Shown here in pieces: positions 17,294 through 25,663 of a stretch of DNA of 33,940 bases (position 1 is the first letter of the stretch; each line of letters opens with the position of its first letter). Both the position numbers and the translations under genes were made by a program. The notes under the pieces were generated by a model. That model saw nothing but the letters and a program-made list of their open reading frames with translations, made no database searches and was not told the DNA's origin. The stretch lies in assembly GCA_039815145.1 (NCBI GenBank), contig JBCBZW010000047.1, forward strand, positions 1-33,940, in the 5' to 3' direction. The DNA comes from Pseudomonadota bacterium. GTDB taxonomy: Bacteria > Pseudomonadota > Gammaproteobacteria > Steroidobacterales > JBCBZW01.

Positions 17294-17421
17294 TGTCTGA
17301 ATCTATTAGGAAAGTAACGGTTGATCGGCCTGCGCGGGGAGGTGCTCGCAACGGGGCCTGTCGCCAGCCTCGATAGCGGCATCGTCAAAGCGGGGAACTC
17401 GCGGTAGCCGAAGCGGGATCG

Positions 17422-17441
17422 ATCGGGTTCAATAGCCCGAT
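17422..17441 (+). promoter_or_regulatory. Hairpin overlapping the RDD start codon
   Basis: ATCGGGTT (17422-17429) can pair with AGCCCGAT (17434-17441), with one G-U pair and a CAAT loop. The last two paired bases are the A and U of the ATG at 17440, and no Shine-Dalgarno sequence is visible. The stem could limit initiation. Confidence 0.35.
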
Positions 17442-18180
17442 GCAGGAAGCCACCACTTCGCCGTCCCTGGAACTGGGCGCCGCCACCGGCGTGTCGATCG
17501 ACCTACCGCTCGCGGGCGCAGGCAGTCGCAGCTACGCCTACATCATCGATTTCCACATCCGCCTCGTGCTCCCGGTGCTGTACTGGATCGTGCTCAGCGT
17601 CCTGGCAGGGCTTGGCATGGTGCAGTGGGAGGTGACGGACGCTGAGGGGGAATTCACGCGGGACGGTCGTATTCTGCTGGGGCTGTTCGGCGTGCCCAGC
17701 TTGCTCTTCATGCTGTACCACCCGGTGGTGGAACTGATCATGCGCGGGGATTCGCCCGGCAAGCGCTTCGCCGGTATTCACTGCGTCGACCGCGACGGGC
17801 AGCCCCCCAGCTCAGGCGCCATTCTCCTGCGCAACATCCTTCGCGTCATCGACAGCCTGCCGATGTTCTACACGGTGGGACTGATCGCCGTGCTCAGCAC
17901 TCGATACCACCAGCGCCTCGGTGATCTCGTCGCCGGCACCCGGGTGGTGCAGGCGCCGAAGAGTGCTCGCGGCTTGGTCAAGGATCTCGGCGCGCTCGAG
18001 CGCTCGGATCTGTCGCCGGACGAGCTGGATCTGGTCACCAAGGTGCTCGCCCGTTGGGGCACGTTGCGCCGTGACCGTCGGCGGGAGCTTACGGAGGGTA
18101 TCCTGCTGCGTCAGGGCATCACGCCGGCTGCCAAGGACCGCCAGCGTCGTCGCCAGCTAAAGGAGTTGTTGGGACAGTGA
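17440..18180 (+). CDS. RDD-family integral membrane protein
   Basis: The product has 246 residues. The N-terminal part has AGAGSRSYAYIIDFHIRLVLP, the Arg-x-x-Ala-x-x-x-Asp region that names the family, followed by two or three hydrophobic helices. GDSPGKRFAGIHCVDRDGQPP and YHQRLGDLVAGTRVV are the typical RDD landmarks further on. A charged C-terminal tail of about 75 residues is probably cytoplasmic. RDD proteins often sit beside MoxR-type modules, as here; a transport role has been proposed for some members. The start lacks a ribosome-binding site and lies at the base of a hairpin. The SpoIIM-like gene overlaps its stop as GTGA. Confidence 0.9.
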   Translation: MQEATTSPSLELGAATGVSIDLPLAGAGSRSYAYIIDFHIRLVLPVLYWIVLSVLAGLGMVQWEVTDAEGEFTRDGRILLGLFGVPSLLFMLYHPVVELIMRGDSPGKRFAGIHCVDRDGQPPSSGAILLRNILRVIDSLPMFYTVGLIAVLSTRYHQRLGDLVAGTRVVQAPKSARGLVKDLGALERSDLSPDELDLVTKVLARWGTLRRDRRRELTEGILLRQGITPAAKDRQRRRQLKELLGQ

Positions 18181-19190
18181 GTCGCGCCACGCAGCAGGAC
18201 AAGCAGGCTCTCTACGCGGATTGGCTGAGCGCACGGCATAGCGGTTGGAAATCCCTCGCCGGTCACGTCGCCAGCAAGCGCCGCGACCTCGGCCTCGAGG
18301 AGGCACGCGAGGTGCTGGACGGCTACCAGGGCCTGGCGCGGGACGTGTCGCTCGCGCGGCGCGAGGTGCCCGGCAGCCGACTCCACCGCACCGCCGAGGC
18401 GCTGTACACGGAGCTGCACCGGGCCATCAATCGCAGGCCGACTGCGCCGCTGGAGGAGCTCTGGCGGCTCTACACGCACCGGTTGCCGGCCGCGGTGAGA
18501 ACGCTGCGGGGGGAGCTCATCGTCTCCTTCGGGCTGTTCATCCTGGCCACGGTGATCGGCTACGTGATGGTGAGCGTCGCCACCGACACGGCCGGTTGGT
18601 TCCTCTCCGGCGAGATGATCCGCAAGGTGCAAAACGGCGGCCTGTGGACGGACGGTCTGCTGAACATCATTCCCTCGTCCGTGCTCGCCGCCGACATCAC
18701 CATGAACAATATCTCGGTGTCGTTCACCGCCTTCGTGTTCGGCATGCTCTACGGCCTTGGCACCCTCTACATCCTGTCCCTGAACGGGCTGATGCTGGGC
18801 TCCATCTTCGCCTACACGGCCACCTATGACACCGCCCTGCCGCTGTTCCGCTTCGTGGTCGCTCACGGCATCGTCGAGCTGTCCGTGATCTGCGTGGCCG
18901 CCGCGGCGGGCCTGGCCATCGGCCGTGCCCTCGCCAGGCCCGGTGCCGAGGGGCGAATCGCCTCGCTGCAAGCGGCCGCCGGCGACGCCGGTGCGCTGGT
19001 CGCGGCCGCCGTGCCCTTTCTGATCGGCTGTGGGCTCATCGAGGGCTACATTTCCCCCAATCCCAACTTCAGCCTGACGTTCCGCGTCGTCGTGGGCGTG
19101 GCCTGGATGGTGGTGTTCCTGCTGGTCCTCGACGGGCGTATCTGGGGATGGCTAGGTCAGATGCGCTTGTCCGAGCGCAGCCGCCGGTAG
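18177..19190 (+). CDS. SpoIIM-like (stage II sporulation protein M family) membrane protein
   Basis: The start is GTG 18177, overlapping the RDD stop by four bases (GTGA), which indicates translational coupling. The 337-residue protein has a soluble N-terminal part of about 110 residues, then the SpoIIM/DUF95 membrane core: FGLFILATVIGYVM, NNISVSFTAFVFGMLYGLGT, LNGLMLGSIFAY and VAHGIVELSVICVAAAAGLAIG. The NN...G...NG...HG.xE pattern is characteristic. Despite the name, family members occur widely in non-sporulating bacteria next to RDD, DUF58 and MoxR genes, and their role there is not established. The last 34 bases overlap the end of the convergent DUF58 gene. Confidence 0.9.
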   Translation: MSRATQQDKQALYADWLSARHSGWKSLAGHVASKRRDLGLEEAREVLDGYQGLARDVSLARREVPGSRLHRTAEALYTELHRAINRRPTAPLEELWRLYTHRLPAAVRTLRGELIVSFGLFILATVIGYVMVSVATDTAGWFLSGEMIRKVQNGGLWTDGLLNIIPSSVLAADITMNNISVSFTAFVFGMLYGLGTLYILSLNGLMLGSIFAYTATYDTALPLFRFVVAHGIVELSVICVAAAAGLAIGRALARPGAEGRIASLQAAAGDAGALVAAAVPFLIGCGLIEGYISPNPNFSLTFRVVVGVAWMVVFLLVLDGRIWGWLGQMRLSERSRR

Positions 19191-20482
19191 CACTCGAACA
19201 CCTCACGTTCGATCCGATCGGGGGTCGCCTCGACCACCACCGCGCCCATACGCTCCAGCGATGCCCGCGTTCGCGCCGCCGTGCGCCGGTACTCACGGGC
19301 TGCGATGGCACTGAAGATGGCGTTGCGATCGGTGCCGGTGGGTTGCATCAGTTGCTCGAGGTTGGCGTCCTGCACGGCCACCACCATGGGTAGGTGCTTC
19401 GGGCGCAGCAGCAGCGTGGCTTCGGCCAGCTGGCCGCTGGCGGTGGCGTCGTCGAGTTGGGTGAAGTTCAGCACGAGGGCGCGCTGGGGCAGCGCGCGGG
19501 AGAGCTGCATCACGGCGCTCAGGGGGTTGCTCTCGTTCTGCTGTGCGCGGCTGCCGGCGAGGCAATCGCGCACGCGTCGCAGGTGGGCCGGGCCGTGGCC
19601 GGGCGAGATGCTGTCGATGGGCGCGTCGGCGTAGGTCAGCAACCCGTAGCGGTCGCCCGCGTGGTCGGCGAGTTCGGCCAGGCGAGCGCTGATGTTGACG
19701 GCATGCCCCAGGGCGTCGAGTTGACCGACGCGCAGGCGGCTGCTGCGCCCACAATCCAAGGCGAAGATGATCAGGAGCTGTTGCTCTTCCTCGGTCTCCC
19801 GCACCACCAGGGAGCCGGTACGCGCGGTCGCCTTCCAGTCGATGACCGAGGGTGGATCACCGATGCTGTAGTTGCGCAGGCTGCGGAACTCGCTGCCGCC
19901 GAAGGAGCGGATCGCCTGGCGCGTGTCACCGAGACGGTCGAGGGCCGTGCGCCGCCCCGCGCTCGCCAGCATGGCCGGCGACACGCGGGTGACCGCAGGC
20001 GACTCCCCCGCAGCATCGCGCTCATGCAGAGGTACCGAACGAATCCATTCAGCTAAGCCGAACAAGCCGCGCACCAGTACGGGCTGGCGAGGCCACAGGT
20101 GCTCCCCCAGGCGCTGGGGCACCTGGTTGAAGGGCAGGCATTGGTGTTCGTCCGGCCGCAGCCGTACCGCGGCATCGTCCAGCTGGCCTGAAAACCACTC
20201 CGGCGGCCGCGGAGCGTAGGCGCAGCGCAGGGCGGTGCGCCCGGTGTTGGTCACGTGCAGCACCCAGTCCGTGGGTTCGCCCAGGTGTACGGATTGCGGT
20301 TGCTCCAGCGTGGCGTGCAGGGCGGGGCGGGCGCTCGTCATCCGCTCGATGAGCAGCGCCAGCGCCAACGCGATCGCGAGCCATCGCCACAGGCCCGCGA
20401 CGGGAGCACCCATCCACAGGCCTGCGATGCCGATCGTGGCGATGGCGGCGATCCAGACGATGGCAGTCCAGCGCAGGGTCAT
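19157..20482 (-). CDS. DUF58 (vWA-like) membrane-anchored protein
   Basis: The protein has 441 residues. Two hydrophobic helices at residues 5-47 anchor it in the membrane. A beta-sandwich-like middle follows, then the DUF58 signature GGSEFRSLRNYSIGDPPSVIDW (residues 195-216) and a vWA-like fold opening with FALDCGRSS, where D243-x-G-x-S247 is the metal-site (MIDAS-like) motif. DUF58 proteins are the usual vWA partners of MoxR ATPases. It is the last gene of the minus-strand operon, ten bases after the MoxR stop, with an AGGAG ribosome-binding site inside the MoxR 3' end. Its stop overlaps the convergent SpoIIM-like gene. Confidence 0.92.
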   Translation of the reverse strand: MTLRWTAIVWIAAIATIGIAGLWMGAPVAGLWRWLAIALALALLIERMTSARPALHATLEQPQSVHLGEPTDWVLHVTNTGRTALRCAYAPRPPEWFSGQLDDAAVRLRPDEHQCLPFNQVPQRLGEHLWPRQPVLVRGLFGLAEWIRSVPLHERDAAGESPAVTRVSPAMLASAGRRTALDRLGDTRQAIRSFGGSEFRSLRNYSIGDPPSVIDWKATARTGSLVVRETEEEQQLLIIFALDCGRSSRLRVGQLDALGHAVNISARLAELADHAGDRYGLLTYADAPIDSISPGHGPAHLRRVRDCLAGSRAQQNESNPLSAVMQLSRALPQRALVLNFTQLDDATASGQLAEATLLLRPKHLPMVVAVQDANLEQLMQPTGTDRNAIFSAIAAREYRRTAARTRASLERMGAVVVEATPDRIEREVFECYRRLRSDKRI

Positions 20483-20492
20483 GGGGGGCGAC

Positions 20493-21482
20493 CTACTCCT
20501 GCGCGTCGTCTGCGGAGGTGGGCACCACGCCTTCGACGCGAGGGACGGCGATGCCCTCCACCAGTCGGGTCAACGACTCCGTTGCTGTGAGGCCGGCGAT
20601 GCGCGCTTCCGGCGTGAGTACGATGCGGTGCGCGCCCACCGCGTCGACCACGCTCTGCACATCGTCGGGGCGCACGAAGTCAAAGCCTGAACCTGCGGCG
20701 AGCACGCGGGCCATCAGGAGCAGCGCGCGCGCCGCGCGGGTGGACAAGCCCAGGGCGATGTCCTGCGACTGACGTGTGGCTTCGCAGATGTCCACCACGT
20801 ACTCCACCAGCGAACGCTCGACGCGGGTGGCGGCCACCTCATCGCGCGCCGCCCGCAGCAGCTCGCGCTCATCTTCGATGGCCGTGAGCGAGCCCTGGTG
20901 CGCGCTGCCCTCGGGCGAGGCGTAGCGTTGAAGCTCCTGCACCTCTTCGTCACGCGCGGCATAGGTCAGGTCGAGGCGCACGAGGAAGCGATCGACCTGA
21001 GACTCGGGGAGCGGGTAGGTGCCTTCGAAATCGATGGGGTTCTGGGTGGCGATGACCACGAAGTTCGCGGGGAGCTCGCGCGTATCGCCATCGATCGTGG
21101 TGCGCTTCTCCTCCATCGCCTCGAGCAGCGCTGACTGGGTCTTCGGGCCGGCGCGGTTCACTTCGTCCACCAGCACGACGTCTGCAAACAGGGGGCCGGG
21201 CCGGAACTCGAACTCGGTGCCGTCGGGGCGGAACACGGTGACGCCCGTGATGTCTGCGGGCAGCAGATCGGGCGTACCCTGTACCCGTCGGAACTGCCCG
21301 CCCAATGCTTGCGCAAAGGAGCGCGCCAGCAGGGTCTTGCCGATGCCCGGGGGGCCTTCGAGCAGGGCGTGACCGCCCGCGATTCGCGTCATGGCGAGCA
21401 GTCGCGCCGCGTGGCCGAGGCCGAAGACCCGTCCGCCGAGCTTGCTTTCGATCTGCTGCAGGTACTGTTGTGTGGGCTTCAT
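20493..21482 (-). CDS. MoxR-family AAA+ ATPase
   Basis: The 329-residue protein shows a complete AAA+ core: Walker A GPPGIGKT (43-50), Walker B LVDEVNRAG (D106, E107), sensor 1 VVIATQNP (N148), a likely arginine finger in QVDRF (R165), and sensor 2 in GLSTRAARALL (R249). Length and motifs are typical of MoxR. Family members act as chaperone-like ATPases that mature or remodel partners, often vWA proteins. The partner here is most likely the DUF58 protein encoded next, with the DUF4350 and DUF4129 membrane proteins as further components. The gene starts 31 bases after the DUF4350 stop in the same operon. Confidence 0.94.
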   Translation of the reverse strand: MKPTQQYLQQIESKLGGRVFGLGHAARLLAMTRIAGGHALLEGPPGIGKTLLARSFAQALGGQFRRVQGTPDLLPADITGVTVFRPDGTEFEFRPGPLFADVVLVDEVNRAGPKTQSALLEAMEEKRTTIDGDTRELPANFVVIATQNPIDFEGTYPLPESQVDRFLVRLDLTYAARDEEVQELQRYASPEGSAHQGSLTAIEDERELLRAARDEVAATRVERSLVEYVVDICEATRQSQDIALGLSTRAARALLLMARVLAAGSGFDFVRPDDVQSVVDAVGAHRIVLTPEARIAGLTATESLTRLVEGIAVPRVEGVVPTSADDAQE

Positions 21483-21513
21483 GTAGCTTTCGATTTCATG
21501 CGTTTGTGGAAGG

Positions 21514-23049
21514 CTAGCGAATCGCTTCGCTGAGGGCGTGTACGTCGTGCTGGAGGGTGGCGTAGACCACGCGACGCCCCGCGGCCAGGGCGGATAGACG
21601 ATCGACGACCGTGGCGACCAACTCGGGGTGCTTGTCGCGTTCGGCGATCAGGCCTTGCGTGAGGGCGTCTTGCTGCGAGAGCCGCCACTTGCGCGCGAGC
21701 TGCGTGCGCAGGGGGTCGAGGATGGCCTCGTAGACCGCGTCGCGGCGCAGGCGCAGGTCGAGGAAGCCCGCGCTGGCGCGCACCAGGTCGAGCTGGCCCA
21801 TACCAACGGGGGGCGAGCGGTACAGGGCGCGGGCCCAATCCCCGTTGTTCGCCAGCAGATACCCCACCCAGAACAGCAGCACGAAGCCGATGCTCGCGTA
21901 CAGGCGCCAGTCGTAGACGAGATCTGCTGACTCGACGATGTCGTTCACGCCCTGGTGTGCGTCGTCGAAGATCACGGTGCCATCGTCCCCGAGCCAGGTA
22001 TCGACGAGTCGCATCGCGAAGCGTCGGTTGTCGAAGCGGTGAATGACATCGTTGGCGAGCACCGAAGGATGGAGGAGCACGAGCACCTCGCCGTCCCCCA
22101 GCGGGGCCTGCAGCATCGCCGCTTGTGAGGAGTCGGCGTGCGTCAGCACGGTCTGCCAACTGCTTGCTGCGGGAGTAGGGATGGTGGTGCAGCCGTTGCG
22201 ACCACGCAGCCGCCTGGGCAACGTAATCATGGCCACGATTTCGGCCGGGGAGCGACCGCATGCGGCGATGTCAGCCTCGATCCCGTCCTGGGAATCGTCG
22301 TCGTCGTCGAATAGCCCCAGGGGATCGGCGGGAGAGGCCTGCTCCGGCGTGGAGTCGTCAGCGCCGTAGGTGGCCGGCACCCAGTGGGCGCCATCCCATG
22401 GCACGCGCACGTCATCGAGGTCCGTGGCGAAGGGGCCGTCGGGCGAGCCGACGAGGGTCATGGCGTCCGACGCGCCGTGCACGAGCAGCCAGCCCGGAAT
22501 GTTCAAGGCGTCGCCGAGCGAGTCGCGGAGGTCCGCCAGGGCGTCGTCGGCGGTCACGTCCTCCGTTTTGTTCGTTTCATCGCCGGGCGGCGCAGGCTCG
22601 TCAGCGTCGTCCGACACCATGAGCCGCCGAAGTCGCAGCCCCGTCAGACGCCAGAGGGTACGGGTGAGGTCGAACCCGTCGTACACCCAGGGTGCCGACT
22701 CCAGGTGTCCGCTCGCCACCAGCAAGGTGTTGCCTTCACTCACCCACCTCATCAGGGCGGCGATCTCGTCGGCTTCGAAGGGCAAGATGGCGGGCACGTG
22801 CAGGACGGCGAGGTTGCCCGTGGTTGCCGACAGGTCCGCGAGGCTTTCCTGCGTGAAGCGCAGCCGCTGCGCGTGCGTCGGGATCGACGCGGTGGCGAGC
22901 CAACGCTGAAAGGCCACCACGCCCAGCTCGCTCGTGTTGTCGGTGGTGGGACGTTCCGGGGGGCCGCCGTCGTTGAAGGCCGGGAGGGCGAGGAGGACGA
23001 TGATCATCACCATCGCGCCCACCCACAGGAGCGTCCGCAGGCGATCCAT
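21514..23049 (-). CDS. DUF4350-domain membrane protein
   Basis: The protein has 511 residues. An N-terminal helix (about 8-27) and a second one near 385-405 (YASIGFVLLFWVGYLLANN) enclose a large periplasmic region. That region has the DUF4350 pattern LAVLHVPAILPFEADEIAALM, LLVASGHLES and GDGEVLVLLHPSVLAND, ending in TVIFDDAHQGVND. An acidic insertion (DDSTPEQASPADPLGLFDDDDDS, about 255-275) is unusual. The C-terminal part is cytoplasmic and helical. Its ATG shares one base with the TGA of the DUF4129 gene (TGATG), so translation is coupled. The function is not established; the family is known mainly from MoxR clusters. Confidence 0.88.
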   Translation of the reverse strand: MDRLRTLLWVGAMVMIIVLLALPAFNDGGPPERPTTDNTSELGVVAFQRWLATASIPTHAQRLRFTQESLADLSATTGNLAVLHVPAILPFEADEIAALMRWVSEGNTLLVASGHLESAPWVYDGFDLTRTLWRLTGLRLRRLMVSDDADEPAPPGDETNKTEDVTADDALADLRDSLGDALNIPGWLLVHGASDAMTLVGSPDGPFATDLDDVRVPWDGAHWVPATYGADDSTPEQASPADPLGLFDDDDDSQDGIEADIAACGRSPAEIVAMITLPRRLRGRNGCTTIPTPAASSWQTVLTHADSSQAAMLQAPLGDGEVLVLLHPSVLANDVIHRFDNRRFAMRLVDTWLGDDGTVIFDDAHQGVNDIVESADLVYDWRLYASIGFVLLFWVGYLLANNGDWARALYRSPPVGMGQLDLVRASAGFLDLRLRRDAVYEAILDPLRTQLARKWRLSQQDALTQGLIAERDKHPELVATVVDRLSALAAGRRVVYATLQHDVHALSEAIR

Positions 23050-23735
23050 CAGTCGACGTCCGCCGCTACGTGGGCCAGCACCGCCGCCTGACGGGCCTGG
23101 AGCGCGGCAAGCTCTTCATCATCCGGCAGCCAGCCGGCGAACAGGTTGCGATCAGCCGCATCCGCCAGTGCCGAAAGATGCTGGCGCAGCGGTGCCGGCA
23201 GGGACGCCGCATCTACCAGCGTGCGATTGGTCTGATGCGGCCTCACCTCGAGCAGGCGGGCCTTGGCCAGCGCCATGCACGTGTGGATGAACAGGGCGGG
23301 TGCCCAGCGCTCGCGGGGTAGCTCGGTGAGTGGGCGGGCGTAGGCATCGCCTTCCAGCCCTGAGAGGTCCAGGGCGCTCGCTGGCAATCCCGGCGGGAAA
23401 TAGTGGCGATAGGTACGCCAGAGCACGATCGCGCCGGCGAGGGCGATGAGCCCAATGGTCGTGTACCCAATAACGTCGAGCACCATCTGGCCGTCGATCG
23501 GAGGAGCCCCCAACCCTGTTAGCCAGCTATCTAGGCGTTGGATCGCCCCCACCAGCCAGCCGTCGTCGCCACCGGTCACATCGCGCAACCATCGCCAGGC
23601 CTTGCGCAGCGCGTCCTGATACCAGGCCATCAGGTTGTCCAGCGCTGCCGCTTCCGTGAGGTCCAGCTCTGCGATGATCGGGTCGAGCGTATCGGCGTCC
23701 AGGCGCGTCCCGTCGAGGGTACCGTCCTCGCTCAA
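23049..23735 (-). CDS. DUF4129-domain membrane protein
   Basis: The 228-residue frame opens at TTG 23735. An amphipathic N-terminal part precedes one membrane helix (VIGYTTIGLIALAGAIVLW, about 140-160). The C-terminal domain has the DUF4129 pattern ALFIHTCMALAKARLLEV, then QTNRTLVDAASLPA with PLRQHLSALADAADRNLFAG, the region where the family usually has T-x-R-E-L. The start is uncertain: the only good ribosome-binding site, AGGAGG, lies about 30 bases upstream inside a 12-bp hairpin, and no ATG is available close to it. The stop overlaps the DUF4350 start. It is the second gene of the MoxR operon. Confidence 0.82.
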   Translation of the reverse strand: MSEDGTLDGTRLDADTLDPIIAELDLTEAAALDNLMAWYQDALRKAWRWLRDVTGGDDGWLVGAIQRLDSWLTGLGAPPIDGQMVLDVIGYTTIGLIALAGAIVLWRTYRHYFPPGLPASALDLSGLEGDAYARPLTELPRERWAPALFIHTCMALAKARLLEVRPHQTNRTLVDAASLPAPLRQHLSALADAADRNLFAGWLPDDEELAALQARQAAVLAHVAADVD

Positions 23736-23752
23736 GGGGCGAGCACCGGCGC

Positions 23753-23784
23753 CAGCGCGAATCCTCCTGCCCGGATTCGCGCTG
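23753..23784 (-). promoter_or_regulatory. 12-bp perfect hairpin overlapping the ribosome-binding site of the DUF4129 gene
   Basis: CAGCGCGAATCC (23753-23764) and GGATTCGCGCTG (23773-23784) are perfect inverted repeats around an eight-base loop. Read on the minus strand, the AGGAGGA that resembles a Shine-Dalgarno sequence spans the loop and the first bases of the stem. The hairpin ends 18 bases before TTG 23735. It has no T-tail, so translation control or RNA processing is likelier than termination. Confidence 0.55.
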
Positions 23785-23811
23785 CGCCCTTAGCCGATGG
23801 GCTGGCGGCGA

Positions 23812-24621
23812 TCACCCTGCGCTGGCGGCGCTGGGTTGCAGGTCAGCCAACTGTTGATCGAGGTCCGAGCCTTCCTTGCGCACCAGCAGGTCGTTGTAGA
23901 GCACAAGGGCCATGGCCGCGTACATGGGCGTGATGAGGGAGAGCATGATCCAGTTGAGGGCGAAGTCTGCCCCGGTGGTCAAGGTGGTGGCACCTGAGAT
24001 GGTGCTGACCGCCGCCACTGCGCCGAGCCCGATGTAGAAGATGATGGACACTGCCGTGAGGATCACGGTGATCAGGGTCAGCACAGATGCCGTTCGCCAC
24101 CAGTTCCCGCCCCACACGAGGGAGTGGCTGCGCCAGAGCGCGCCCCAGCTACCCCGTTCCTCGGCGTAAGGCACGTAGAAAAACAGTGACATGCTGATGG
24201 CGAGGATGAGCCCCGGGATAAACAAGGCGACCATGCCGAGCGTCACCAGCACCATGTAGAGGAACATCAGTAGCAGCATCGGCACCGTTCGCTTCAGGGC
24301 GACGAGCACGTCCTTGACCAGCGAGGTGGGCTCCCCGCGGGCAACCGACATCTGGCGGTGGATGACGACCCCCAGCATGATGACCATGAACAGGAACATG
24401 AGCGGGAAAAGCGCGGCCATCTCCATCAGCGCTTGCTCAATGACGGCCGGATCCGTCTCTGATTCCAGACCTACAGTGCGTGCGTTTACGAGTGCCAGCG
24501 TGAGTGCATACGGCAGGGCGGCGGCTGCTGCGGCCGGAAGTACCTTCAGGAATCCCCGCCGGAACAGCGTGAAGCCACCGTCCAGGATGCCGCCGATGCT
24601 GAGGGGTTCACTAGATAGCAT
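23812..24621 (-). CDS. YciC/GPDPase-membrane-domain-like polytopic membrane protein
   Basis: The 269-residue protein opens with LSIGGILDGGFTLFRRGFLKVLP, the G-x-I-L-D-x-G-x-x-L-x-R-x-x-F start common in YciC-like membrane proteins and the membrane domain of glycerophosphodiester phosphodiesterases. Five or six hydrophobic helices follow, among them LFPLMFLFMVIMLGVVIH and MLLLMFLYMVLVTLGMVALF, with a short cytoplasmic tail (VRKEGSDLDQQLADLQPS). AAAGGGAC precedes the ATG. It begins the minus-strand MoxR operon, 76 bases ahead of the DUF4129 gene. No catalytic residues are seen and the exact role is unknown. Confidence 0.75.
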   Translation of the reverse strand: MLSSEPLSIGGILDGGFTLFRRGFLKVLPAAAAAALPYALTLALVNARTVGLESETDPAVIEQALMEMAALFPLMFLFMVIMLGVVIHRQMSVARGEPTSLVKDVLVALKRTVPMLLLMFLYMVLVTLGMVALFIPGLILAISMSLFFYVPYAEERGSWGALWRSHSLVWGGNWWRTASVLTLITVILTAVSIIFYIGLGAVAAVSTISGATTLTTGADFALNWIMLSLITPMYAAMALVLYNDLLVRKEGSDLDQQLADLQPSAASAG

Positions 24622-24699
24622 GCTGAGTCCCTTTGTTATTAGTTTTGCCCGGTTGGGCGTCGGGTCGGATGGTACCTAATAGCTCAGGGAATACGAAAC

Positions 24700-24927
24700 C
24701 TAGTCCTCAGGGTCTGGCCGTACCGCCGGGCGCGCGCGGCCCAGGAGGCGCGCAAGCGCTTGTTTCTCGCAGCGACGGGCCGGTGCCGCCGTGGTAAACC
24801 AAGCACTTACGAGTAGCAACAAAAGCAGTAGGCCGTTGTCACTCTCGCGCGTGAGTAGCGCCGTGGCGATGAGGGTGGCCGCCCAGATGAGCGCGTGGGC
24901 AACGCTGCGGGACTTTTCCGATTTCAT
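24700..24927 (-). CDS. Small membrane protein, third gene of the XRE operon
   Basis: The product has 75 residues and starts at ATG 24927, overlapping the stop of the XRE gene as ATGA. Two short hydrophobic segments ([17 protein letters not shown] and [17 protein letters not shown]) form a probable hairpin in the membrane, followed by a basic tail ([19 protein letters not shown]). I recognise no family. The overlap and the matching composition make it a real gene. Its partner is probably the four-helix protein that begins the operon. Confidence 0.7.
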   Translation of the reverse strand: MKSEKSRSVAHALIWAATLIATALLTRESDNGLLLLLLLVSAWFTTAAPARRCEKQALARLLGRARPAVRPDPED

Positions 24928-25166
24928 TCACTCTCTCCTGTGGTGCCGGACTCCGTAGGGGCGTCGGCGAGTTGGAAAATCTCTTCGACGGTGACGTCGA
25001 AGCGACGAGCTAGCCTCAGTGCGATGATGGTGGACGGCACGAAGCGGCCCACCTCGATGGTGCTGATGGTCTTGCGCGAGACGCCGATCTCGCGCGCAAG
25101 GTCCGCTTGGCTGAGGCGGTGCTCGGCGCGAAACACGCGGATGCGATTGCGCAGACCGCCGCTCAT
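24924..25166 (-). CDS. XRE-family (Cro/CI-type) transcriptional regulator
   Basis: The protein has 80 residues from ATG 25166, which overlaps the stop of the upstream gene as ATGA; a longer in-frame reading upstream lies inside that gene and is rejected. [20 protein letters not shown] with [20 protein letters not shown] is a clean helix-turn-helix (about residues 17-50), followed by [15 protein letters not shown]. This small single-domain type commonly pairs with a small multi-pass membrane protein, as here. It probably represses its own operon through the palindrome upstream of the first gene. Confidence 0.9.
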   Translation of the reverse strand: MSGGLRNRIRVFRAEHRLSQADLAREIGVSRKTISTIEVGRFVPSTIIALRLARRFDVTVEEIFQLADAPTESGTTGESE

Positions 25167-25630
25167 AGGTCGTCGGTGCCGCGATCGCTCAGGATTTGGG
25201 CGAAGAAGGACCCCGCCAGCATCCAGAGGGTGACGGCAAGCACGGCATTGAGGACGACGTGGGTGTCGATGGTCGGCGGCAGATGCTCCGCGCTGCCTTC
25301 CAGCGCGACGAGCACGAGAAACGTAGCGGTGAAGGCGACGACGCACGCGCGACGAAACACATCGAGCAGGTAGCCATCGCAGGACGCACTGTCGCACGCC
25401 GCGCGGCGCCGCGCGATGGCGAAGCTCAGGACAGCGGGCAGCACCAGCAGCAGGATGCCGCCGGCGAGCACCAGGCGCGCCAGGTGCAGGCGCTCATCGG
25501 TTAAGGGATCCAGCCAAACGCCGGCCAGCGTGAGCGCGTGCCCGGCGCCGAGCAAGACGAGACCGAGGGCCGAGCGAGTGAGTAGGGTGTCGGCGAGTTG
25601 GGCCAGCTCGAAGGTGGGCGACTGGCTCAT
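25163..25630 (-). CDS. Four-helix membrane protein linked to an XRE regulator
   Basis: The 155-residue product has four hydrophobic helices: [56 protein letters not shown] and [19 protein letters not shown]. Two cysteines lie in the middle loop (CDSASCDG). I do not recognise the family with certainty; the size and the XRE neighbour recall the DUF2975/DUF2178 type of regulator-linked membrane proteins. ATG 25630 has no strong ribosome-binding site. The first bases of the transcript probably derive from the palindromic region just upstream. Confidence 0.75.
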   Translation of the reverse strand: MSQSPTFELAQLADTLLTRSALGLVLLGAGHALTLAGVWLDPLTDERLHLARLVLAGGILLLVLPAVLSFAIARRRAACDSASCDGYLLDVFRRACVVAFTATFLVLVALEGSAEHLPPTIDTHVVLNAVLAVTLWMLAGSFFAQILSDRGTDDL

Positions 25631-25663
25631 CGGGTGAAGTCCATGTGTCGTCTAGCTCTCAGA

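Noticed and set aside
24924-25397. Longer reading of the XRE regulator
   Set aside because: The extra N-terminal part is Arg/His-rich and lies within the upstream membrane-protein gene; ATG 25166 with ATGA overlap is the natural start.
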